Program-made: the position numbers and the translations under genes
Notes under the pieces: model-generated
Seen by the model: the letters and a program-made list of their open reading frames with translations, nothing else
The model's database searches: none
Told to the model about the DNA's origin: nothing
In this document: positions 54,432 through 60,972 of the stretch, one piece after another
Numbering within the stretch: the stretch's first letter is position 1
How the letters are laid out: each line of letters opens with the position of its first letter
Source: Xylanibacter rodentium
Lineage (GTDB): Bacteria; Bacteroidota; Bacteroidia; Bacteroidales; Bacteroidaceae
Direction of reading: 5' to 3'
Assembly (NCBI RefSeq): GCF_013166575.1
Contig: NZ_JABKKE010000021.1
Location: 1 to 60,972 of the forward strand
DNA length: 60,972 bases

Positions 54432-55973
54432 TCTCTTTTCAAAAGCAGGGCAATTCTCGAATGACGAATATTCCACTTTAGTTACCGATGACGGCAAACT
54501 GATATGCTTTAAATTCTTACAATCAGAGAAAGCCAACCCCTCTATAGTCTCAACACCTTCAGGAATACTTATGGTCGAAAGACTATAACAATTATTGAAT
54601 GTACCACACTCAATAGTCTTTACCGGAGAAAGCATCTGCACTACAGTGAGATTGCCACAATCAGAAAAAGCATAAGGCTCTATGGTTTCTACCGATTGGG
54701 GGATTATCACTTCATACAATCCATTGCAATGACCGAAAGCGGAATCGCCTATTTTCATGATTGTATCAGGCAGACGAAGAAGAAGTTTAAAGTATCTGCC
54801 CCAAAAAGCAAAATTCCCTATTATTTCCACTCCGGCCGGAATGACCGTAGTGCGACATCCCAACAACAGTGTCTTGCCGTCCCTGGTCAACAAGGCATTG
54901 GAGCCTTTCGGGGAGATAAGATTAGGATGGTCGGGCGCAACAGTTATTTCGTCTATACCATAACACCCTACAAAGGCTGAACCGGAAACATCCTCAACAG
55001 ACTTGGGGATATGGACCGAACGAATCAATGTTCCGTCAAAACAATTACTTTCCAAAACACGTATGTCGTCACCTATAGTTGTTGTACCGCAAGCCGACAA
55101 CAATGCCGAATCGGACTTTCTTACGATACCATTGCAGCCGGAGCGTGAATCATAACAAGGATTGGCACTATCCACATGTATTGAGGTAAGGGCAAAGCAG
55201 CCGGGAAAAAGGTTGTGGTTGTCTATCTTTGCAACATTCTTAGGAATGACAATAGAGGTAAGTGAACTGCACTCTTCAAATGCACTCCAACCTATTTTTG
55301 TAAGCGACTCCGGCAGACTTACAGACTTAAGACTGCTGCATCCATAAAAAGCATGGTCGCCGATAGTTTCCACTCCTTCAGGGATGACCAAATGCTCCAT
55401 CGTGTTACAATGATAAAAAGCCCATTCGCCTATAGACTTCACGGAAGAAGGTATCACTGTTGAGGAACATGCAACCATCAACTCATCATCTTCTGTATAT
55501 ATTATCGCGTTTGAGTTGTCGCGCGAATCAAACGTTTCGTTGTTTGCATCGACAACAACCGACTTCAGACTATAGCAACTGGAAAAAAGCCGTGTACCCA
55601 AGCTGCCAACCGAAGCAGGAATATATATTGACTTCAAGTTTACACAATACCAAAAAGCATCGTTACAGATTCTGTCTATACCATCTTCTATCAAAACAGA
55701 TTGGATTTCTGTCACTCCCTTAAATACCTTGGGAGATATTTCCTTTACAAGATAAGTCTTGCCCTCGTATGTGACCGATGACGGAATATGAAGCGGCTGT
55801 GAGTAATCAGTAACAGTATCTGCCTGATAACCTGTCACCGAAAGAAAACCGTCACCATATCTCAATATAGCATACGTAAATCCGTCCTTGCTGAAGAATG
55901 TTTTAGCATCAGCAAATGCCTGCACAAAGACTGTAAACAGAAATAATACAGTCAGCACTTTACTTTTTCCCAT
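54429..55973 (-). CDS. BspA-like leucine-rich-repeat surface protein, copy 2
   Basis: A 514-residue exported paralogue of the neighbouring BspA-like protein with the same repeat order and closing residues (VEYSSFENCPAFEKR). The start at 55973 gives the clean signal peptide MGKSKVLTVLFLFTVFVQAFA; earlier in-frame starts at 56018 or a GTG at 56042 would add a second hydrophobic stretch and cannot be excluded. It shares long blocks with copy 1 (for example VGCYGIDEITVAPDHP) but the N-terminal third is diverged, consistent with an old duplication with later exchange. CAAAAGTA at 56094-56101 (TACTTTTG on the minus strand) is a possible -7 element. Confidence 0.87.
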   Translation of the reverse strand: MGKSKVLTVLFLFTVFVQAFADAKTFFSKDGFTYAILRYGDGFLSVTGYQADTVTDYSQPLHIPSSVTYEGKTYLVKEISPKVFKGVTEIQSVLIEDGIDRICNDAFWYCVNLKSIYIPASVGSLGTRLFSSCYSLKSVVVDANNETFDSRDNSNAIIYTEDDELMVACSSTVIPSSVKSIGEWAFYHCNTMEHLVIPEGVETIGDHAFYGCSSLKSVSLPESLTKIGWSAFEECSSLTSIVIPKNVAKIDNHNLFPGCFALTSIHVDSANPCYDSRSGCNGIVRKSDSALLSACGTTTIGDDIRVLESNCFDGTLIRSVHIPKSVEDVSGSAFVGCYGIDEITVAPDHPNLISPKGSNALLTRDGKTLLLGCRTTVIPAGVEIIGNFAFWGRYFKLLLRLPDTIMKIGDSAFGHCNGLYEVIIPQSVETIEPYAFSDCGNLTVVQMLSPVKTIECGTFNNCYSLSTISIPEGVETIEGLAFSDCKNLKHISLPSSVTKVEYSSFENCPAFEKR

Positions 55974-56042
55974 ACATGCGGTTTCCATCGTTCGTAAAAT
56001 CATTGCAAGCATCACCATAGATGCCAAAATCGATTTTCTCAC

Positions 56043-56236
56043 AATTTTATAGTAATTAATAGTTTATATTTCTTATGTATTGAAATTCGCTGACAAAAGT
56101 AGTTCGTTTATACTTAATACACTTTGTCATCTGTTTCAAATTGTTTTATTTCCGTATACAATCACATTAGAGTACATTCTTACGGTAACTTGCTCCTAAA
56201 AGCAAATTAAAAACATTGGCATATATACGTGCTTCA
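56043..56236. repeat. duplicated ~194-bp spacer of the BspA tandem array, copy B
   Basis: Matches 54237-54431 with a few substitutions and a one-base difference (AATCACATTAG against AATCAACATTAG). It connects copy 2 to the decayed third unit. Confidence 0.9.
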
Positions 56237-56333
56237 TTTCTTTTCAAAAGCATGGCAATTCTAGAATGACCAATATTCCACTTTAGTAACCGATGATGGC
56301 AAACAGATATGTCTCAGGCTTTTACAACCATAA
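56234..56333 (-). pseudogene. remnant of a third BspA-like gene
   Basis: On the minus strand this encodes the last ~32 residues of a BspA-like protein: FYGCKSLRHI, then LPSSVTKVEYWSF, a TAG stop in place of the Glu codon, then NCHAFEKK and the normal stop. A one-base shift separates HIS from LPSS. The rest of the gene is missing and the 944-residue gene ends 11 bp away, so the third unit was largely deleted. Confidence 0.85.
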
Positions 56334-56343
56334 AATCAGACTC

Positions 56344-59178
56344 TCAATAGACAAACTTCCCGTCGTCCGTGATTCCGGCCACCGACACCTTTATGCGCGT
56401 CTCCTTGCCATTGTTGAAGAATGTCGCCATAAAGCGTCCGTCGGCATCCGTCCTCGCATTCGGATTCCAATATAGCGTACGCCGATAGTCAGCCGGAGCA
56501 TCGGGCTGACGAGAGCTGTAGTCGGGATTGTAGAAATCGGCAGGCTCGTTCACACCATACAGCACGATGTGACGGTCGCGGAAAACAGGCTGCACACCGC
56601 CGTCGGCAAAGGGCACCATCTCGACCGTCACGTCGGGCGAAGCGCTTTCCTGCACCATCGGCACATCCTCGTTGCGCGGTTCGTAGTCGGTGAACACACG
56701 TATCTTGTGCAGACTCTTCAGTTTCAGCTTGTTATAATACGCCCGCGCGTTACGGTTGGTCCACACATTGGTAAGTCCGCTGACGGCCGCGTCAATGTTT
56801 CTGTCGGGATTGAACGTGCGGTAATACGTAAAGCGGTCGATTCGTCCGGCCACGTTGTAACGGTTGTAACGCGCCATATTGCCATATAGGAAACGCGCCG
56901 CCTGCACCGGAAACTGCCTCATGTCGTACATTCCGAAACTCAATCCGTAGTCGGTGATGTCGTTGTACAGACTGTAGGCATCGGCTACATAAGCCGGCTT
57001 CTTGTAGTCTATGGCACGCTTGCCGCGCCGCTTTCCCTTCACCTTGAGATTGTCAAGCCGGTGGTCGTCGTCCGTCAGCGACGAAAGTATGGAGTCGCCC
57101 AAAGCATCGTCGTGCACCGTATATTCGGGCGTATGCGTCTGATAGTAGCTGTACTTCGACGTGAATATCGGGAAAAACATGTCGCGCTTCACGAAAAAGT
57201 CGGGATAGGCATCCTCGCGGAACACCGTCTTGTCGAGCCGCGACATCATGTTCTTCTGTGCCGAATCCTTCTCGTTGTAAGCCTTCATATTGAGTATGGC
57301 CGTACCATAGAACGGAGGTATCTCGAACACGTAGCGCCCGCCGTCGCGCGTAAGCTGCGTAGCGCCCACCACCCCGTCCGAGAACGACACTTCCGCCTCG
57401 ACCATCACCTCATGCTTCAGTCCGCCGTGGTTGACCCCATTGGCGGCGTCGGTCTCGCCAATCCTCACATACTCGATATTTGTCTCCGGCACGAACACAT
57501 CCTGTGCGTTGTTGCCGTCGTTCGTACTGGACAGTCCGCCGTCGTCGCTGCCCACCACATCGTCCAGCCCTACCGACGACGAGGCATCGACATTCTCGTC
57601 TACCTTGATTCCCGCCATTCCGAGACCATAGGCCCACGACTTTATCTCGTCAGGCTCCACCTCGTTGAGCGACAGCATCTTATATACCGCGCCCTCAACC
57701 GTCAGCGACCTTTCAGGAGCATAGCGCCGCCGGGCGCAAGCCGTGTCGGCCAGTTCGGTCCACTTGTATCTGCGCCATCCCTGCACCATCATCAGCACAT
57801 CGAGCGCCTCGGCGCGCGCAGGGTCGTCGGACGCGAAATAGTAAGCCGGATTGGCTATGAATCCTTTCAGTTCGCTGCCGAGCAGCATGTCGGTCATGAT
57901 ATTGCCGTCATCGTATGTCGGGTCGTCGGTGGCGGCATCGCGCACAGCCACGGAAAACAATGCCGGCCCGGCCACACCGTCACACTTCATGCCGATGCTG
58001 ACTTTCTCGTAAGGCGCATACGACCGTGTCCCGCCGCCCTCTACTGTCATGCGGCCACAGTCGTAGTCGTGGTTGTTGACGAAGAACAGACGGTCGGCAA
58101 CGATACGCCCGCGGCTGTCAAACAGCGTAACGTCGTTGACACCCGTGGGCAAGTCGGCCGGCAACGTCACCGAAGCGCAGCCGTCGGCCCCGAAAGTCAC
58201 TTCACTGAAATGGCACAACACTCCGCGGCACATCACCGACACGCCGTAACGGCAATCGGCCGGCAGATTGCGCGAACGTATATCCAGCACGCCTCCCGAA
58301 AGCTCTACAGTAGCCCCCGACGGCTCCGCCTTCGGCAAATCGAACGTATATTCCTTGCCGCCGCTGCTGAAACGTGCCTTCAGACGGCCGGCCCCGGGTG
58401 TCACCGTGAACACCCCCCGGCCCATATATCCCGCCACGGCGTCGGCCACAGTGGCGTCGCCGTCGGTGATACGCCCCGAAACCGACACGGCTGCTCCGGC
58501 ACGGTCGGTCAGTTCGAATGCCACGCGGCAAGGCACGCCCTCTACCATCCGCCCGCCCTCGGGATAGAATCCGGCCTCAAGTCCGGCCTTGGGCGCCTTG
58601 ACAACATGCTGCTTCGGCCGGCTCACCATCTGCTTGTAGGCATAGTCGCCGGGCTTGGCCGGCCGGGCGAATACGGGCAGTACGCGCGAGTACAACCCGT
58701 CCCACGTGCGGAAATAGTCGGCCGCCATATCGCGGCTGTAGAACAAGTCGGCATCGTTCTTGCTGTAGCGCTTATGGGAAACGTTGAAGTTGAGCATCCA
58801 CCGTGTGTACGCCCGCAACTCATAGTAGCCCGAATAGAGCGAGTCGGTCAGGGCAAACTGTCCGCAGCCGTAGCCGTCGGAACTGACGATAATGTGCTGG
58901 CGCTCCACAAGCAGGCCGTCGGGCGTGAGCAGTTCCACATAGACCATGCGGCTGATGTCGGTATATCCGAGATTGTCGGCCCTCGCCACATATGCCTTAT
59001 ACCATATCGTGTCGCCCACGAAATAGCATGTATTGTCGATATGCACATACACCTTTTCCTGGGTTTGCGTGTCGGCCGACGCTTCAAGTGCCATACGTAT
59101 ATCATCAAGCGAGCCGGTCTGCGCGGCAACAGACAGCGGCAACAGTGCAATGATGAGTTTAAGGATTGTTCTTTTCAT
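56344..59178 (-). CDS. large exported MG2-like surface protein of unknown function
   Basis: A 944-residue exported protein (MKRTILKLIIALLPLSVAAQ). Residues ~35-140 resemble the MG2 domain of alpha-2-macroglobulins (KVYVHIDNTCYFVGDTIWYKAYV). Several beta-sandwich-like segments follow, and the middle contains an acidic linker (~530-560). The part around 690-830 has weak resemblance to a TonB-receptor plug (KIRVFTDYEPR region) without a barrel. The family is widespread in Bacteroidetes and usually left as hypothetical. No thioester motif was seen, so it is not a classical macroglobulin. GC content is higher than in the BspA genes beside it. It is transcribed alone, divergent from a GH43-like gene. 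Confidence 0.7.
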   Translation of the reverse strand: MKRTILKLIIALLPLSVAAQTGSLDDIRMALEASADTQTQEKVYVHIDNTCYFVGDTIWYKAYVARADNLGYTDISRMVYVELLTPDGLLVERQHIIVSSDGYGCGQFALTDSLYSGYYELRAYTRWMLNFNVSHKRYSKNDADLFYSRDMAADYFRTWDGLYSRVLPVFARPAKPGDYAYKQMVSRPKQHVVKAPKAGLEAGFYPEGGRMVEGVPCRVAFELTDRAGAAVSVSGRITDGDATVADAVAGYMGRGVFTVTPGAGRLKARFSSGGKEYTFDLPKAEPSGATVELSGGVLDIRSRNLPADCRYGVSVMCRGVLCHFSEVTFGADGCASVTLPADLPTGVNDVTLFDSRGRIVADRLFFVNNHDYDCGRMTVEGGGTRSYAPYEKVSIGMKCDGVAGPALFSVAVRDAATDDPTYDDGNIMTDMLLGSELKGFIANPAYYFASDDPARAEALDVLMMVQGWRRYKWTELADTACARRRYAPERSLTVEGAVYKMLSLNEVEPDEIKSWAYGLGMAGIKVDENVDASSSVGLDDVVGSDDGGLSSTNDGNNAQDVFVPETNIEYVRIGETDAANGVNHGGLKHEVMVEAEVSFSDGVVGATQLTRDGGRYVFEIPPFYGTAILNMKAYNEKDSAQKNMMSRLDKTVFREDAYPDFFVKRDMFFPIFTSKYSYYQTHTPEYTVHDDALGDSILSSLTDDDHRLDNLKVKGKRRGKRAIDYKKPAYVADAYSLYNDITDYGLSFGMYDMRQFPVQAARFLYGNMARYNRYNVAGRIDRFTYYRTFNPDRNIDAAVSGLTNVWTNRNARAYYNKLKLKSLHKIRVFTDYEPRNEDVPMVQESASPDVTVEMVPFADGGVQPVFRDRHIVLYGVNEPADFYNPDYSSRQPDAPADYRRTLYWNPNARTDADGRFMATFFNNGKETRIKVSVAGITDDGKFVY

Positions 59179-59442
59179 TAGGATAACGTAATTTTTTTAA
59201 TTGCTTATACTTATACGGATGCAAATTTACTGCTTTTCGGTGTAATCGTGGCATAAATAAGCAACTTTCTGTCCGAAAGGCTTATACTTGGCGGAAGAGC
59301 GCTACCCTTTGTAGTGATAATTCTGAAAAAAACGCATTTTGTTTTTCTCAAACCAGAAAAGCCGTAAGGCTTTCTCTGCTTCTTTGACACACGGTTTTTG
59401 ACCCGTTTTGCTGCCGTAAGGGCCTCCCGACACTCCCGCAAC

Positions 59443-59511
59443 GGCCGTTTCGCAGTGCAAGGAGGCCTCCGTCGCAATGCAATAACGGCCTTATTGCAAG
59501 GCGAAACGGCC
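59443..59511. repeat. nested palindromes with GGCCGTTTCGC arms
   Basis: GGCCGTTTCGC (59443-59453) pairs with GCGAAACGGCC (59501-59511). Inside are the perfect palindrome GGAGGCCTCC (59461-59470) and GCAATAA-CGGCC-TTATTGC (59479-59497). The structure is non-coding. Confidence 0.8.
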
Positions 59512-59580
59512 CTCTCTGCTTTCTTTACAAAGCCTTATTGTTGTAACATGCTGATAATCAGCACTCCCTGTTTGAGTCAA

Positions 59581-59618
59581 AAATCGCGATTTTCGGGCAA
59601 TAGGTCAGAAATCGCGAT
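59581..59618. repeat. two AAATCGCGAT direct repeats
   Basis: AAATCGCGAT occurs at 59581-59590 and 59609-59618, 28 bp apart; each contains the palindrome ATCGCGAT. They are preceded by GTTTGAGTC. It may be part of a repeat family or a binding site. Confidence 0.6.
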
Positions 59619-59825
59619 ACGGATGTCGCTTAACATACGTTAAAGTAAAGAAAGTTCTGAGCCGACATTCTGCCTCGGGACAGACGCGGCACAATGTTGC
59701 CGCAGACTGTGTGGTGCAGAATGCTACAGCCTGCCGGATGGTTATAATGTATATGCGATGGCATAAAAAAAGTTAAATCCGATATGATAACAAGTGCCGG
59801 CTGTCGTTTATTACACGATATATCT

Positions 59826-59833
59826 TAAATTTG
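59826..59833 (+). promoter_or_regulatory. candidate -7 element for the GH43-like gene at the window end
   Basis: TAAATTTG matches TAnnTTTG, about 85 bp before the ATG at 59918. The -33 region is not a clear match. Confidence 0.4.
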
Positions 59834-59917
59834 TACATAAATATCAAGACTACAAAGCATAAAGCCTTTATTGACATATACCCATTATAATAAAATACAA
59901 CTAACATAAAGAAACAA

Positions 59918-60972
59918 ATGAAAAAACTCTTACTGAAACTGATAATGGCATCAGTCCCTGCCATGGCGGCACCGGTGTACGCCACGGCACAGAACCTGCA
60001 GAAAGGAGACTACGGCTATCTGTACTGCCATATGAGCGATCGCGGAGAATGGACGGCATATGCGCTGAGCCGCGACGGTCTGCACTTTCACGACCTGATA
60101 AACGGCGACTCCATCTTCCCGCCCTCGGAACATGCACGCATCGAAGGCGGCACGCGCGATGCCTATATCTGCCGCAAGTATGACGGGACGGGCTATCTGA
60201 TGGTGACCACGGACATGTGCGTGAGAAAGAGCCGCAAGTGGGACAACTACGGAATAGACCTGTACACGAGCGACGACCTGATAAACTGGAAGTCGGTGAC
60301 ATTCGACTTCCGCAAGGGAGCTGCCATATTCTGCGACCCCGAGTCGCCCGACGTATACGGCGACTGGTCCACCATCAACCGTGTGTGGGCGCCACAGACA
60401 TTCTGGGATCCGGCATACGTGTGGCCCGACGGCAGCAAGGGCGGATACTTCATATACTACTCGATGTGGAACAGAGCCGAAGAGAAATACGACCGCATGT
60501 ATTATTCGTATGCCGACAAGTCGTTCACCAGGCTCACCAAACCCCGGCTGCTGTTCGACTGGGGCTACGCTACCATCGACGCCGACATCAACCTGGTCGA
60601 AGCCGACGGCCTGTATCATATGATGATAAAGAAGGAAGGCGGCAAGCCCGGACTGTTCACATCCTATGCCAAGGCACTCACCGGCCCGTGGAGCGAGCCC
60701 GTGGACGACGACTACATCAGCTTCGAAGGCAACAAGAAGTGTGAGGGCGTGTCGGCATTCCAGCTCATCGGCAGCGATACATGGCGCATAGGATACATAG
60801 AGTATTCGTCCAACCCGAAGCATTACCGTATCTGCAAGGCCGACAAGTACATGCGCAACTTCACCGACCCCGTGGACATAGAGGGGGTGAACGGCCCGCA
60901 GCACGGCTCGTTCATGCGGATAACCAAGGAGGAGTACGACCGTTTGCAGGCATGGAGCGACGCACGCGAGGC
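59918..60972 (+). CDS. GH43-like glycosidase, 3' end beyond the window
   Basis: An open frame of 351 codons reaching the window edge, with signal peptide (MKKLLLKLIMASVPAMAAPVYATAQ). It has propeller-type repeats of GH43-like proteins: GTRDAYICRKYDGTGYLMVTTD, YTSDDLINWKSV, RVWAPQTFWDPAYVW, YSYADKSFTRLTKPRLLFD, IDADINLVEADGLYHMMIKKEG. Asp in DPAYVW and Asp in IDADIN are candidate catalytic positions. It is divergent from the 944-residue gene and may open a further polysaccharide cluster to the right. The GH43 subfamily and substrate cannot be told from this part. Confidence 0.8.
   Translation, partial: MKKLLLKLIMASVPAMAAPVYATAQNLQKGDYGYLYCHMSDRGEWTAYALSRDGLHFHDLINGDSIFPPSEHARIEGGTRDAYICRKYDGTGYLMVTTDMCVRKSRKWDNYGIDLYTSDDLINWKSVTFDFRKGAAIFCDPESPDVYGDWSTINRVWAPQTFWDPAYVWPDGSKGGYFIYYSMWNRAEEKYDRMYYSYADKSFTRLTKPRLLFDWGYATIDADINLVEADGLYHMMIKKEGGKPGLFTSYAKALTGPWSEPVDDDYISFEGNKKCEGVSAFQLIGSDTWRIGYIEYSSNPKHYRICKADKYMRNFTDPVDIEGVNGPQHGSFMRITKEEYDRLQAWSDARE

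Larger units (their letters stand above)
59179..59917. other. repeat-rich divergent intergenic region
   Basis: A 739-bp spacer. CAAATTTA at 59222-59229 (TAAATTTG on the minus strand) may be the -7 element of the 944-residue gene. The middle holds nested GC-rich palindromes (59443-59511) and two copies of AAATCGCGAT (59581-59590, 59609-59618). No gene was recognised from 59230 to 59825; short ORFs there follow the repeats. Confidence 0.6.

Noticed and set aside
57061..59181. 706-codon open frame on the plus strand opposite the 944-residue gene
   Set aside because: It is rich in His, Arg and Val in a pattern expected from reading a high-GC gene backwards, has no signal or domain, and lies wholly within a convincing exported protein gene.

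Overview
The window looks like the chromosome of a Bacteroidales bacterium, most likely Prevotella-like. The grounds are two SusC/SusD pairs, many Sus-type lipoproteins, extracellular enzymes with C-terminal domains resembling type IX secretion (T9SS) sorting signals, BspA-type leucine-rich-repeat proteins, and start regions carrying the Bacteroidetes -7 element TAnnTTTG. Genus and species cannot be fixed from sequence reading alone.

Layout. (1) 1-8150: a thiamine operon (thiS, thiH, thiD, thiE, thiC, then a second ThiE/TenI-like gene), a convergent Bcp-type peroxiredoxin and a catalase. The block is bracketed by an imperfect inverted repeat of about 100 bp (1-97 and 8031-8152). No thiG, thiF or TPP riboswitch is seen. 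(2) 8150-12370: a cluster of palindromic repeats, a YitT-family membrane protein, a nested inverted repeat, clpB and a long terminator-like hairpin. (3) 12378-31269, minus strand: an uptake operon read right to left as FAS1 lipoprotein, SusC, SusD, FAS1 lipoprotein, FAS1 lipoprotein, SusC, SusD, then a two-domain esterase behind a hairpin. (4) 31556-39639, minus strand: a small lipoprotein, a large secreted jelly-roll/helical protein and a 1513-residue rhamnogalacturonan lyase (PL11) fused to passenger-like beta repeats. (5) 40098-52329, plus strand: GH3, GH43 with extra domains, a second GH43, a second PL11 and a GH2. (6) 52570-56333, minus strand: two tandem BspA-like proteins and a decayed third copy. 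(7) 56344-60972: a 944-residue MG2-like surface protein and, divergently, the start of another GH43-like enzyme cut by the window edge.

Reading the genes together, regions 3-5 form one large locus for using pectin, most probably rhamnogalacturonan I and its side chains. PL11 lyases would cut the backbone outside the cell; SusC/D pairs with FAS1 lipoproteins would bind and import fragments; esterase, GH43, GH2 and GH3 enzymes would remove acetyl, arabinose, galactose or xylose decorations. Substrate is inferred from families. No hybrid two-component sensor, SusR-like or anti-sigma regulator lies in the window.

The most unusual points are the three FAS1 lipoproteins interleaved with two SusCD pairs, the PL11-autotransporter-repeat fusion, a short inverted repeat bracketing the GH2 promoter as in invertible promoters, a Gln at the expected catalytic Glu of that GH2, and a palindromic element that appears to have inserted in frame inside the GH2 gene.
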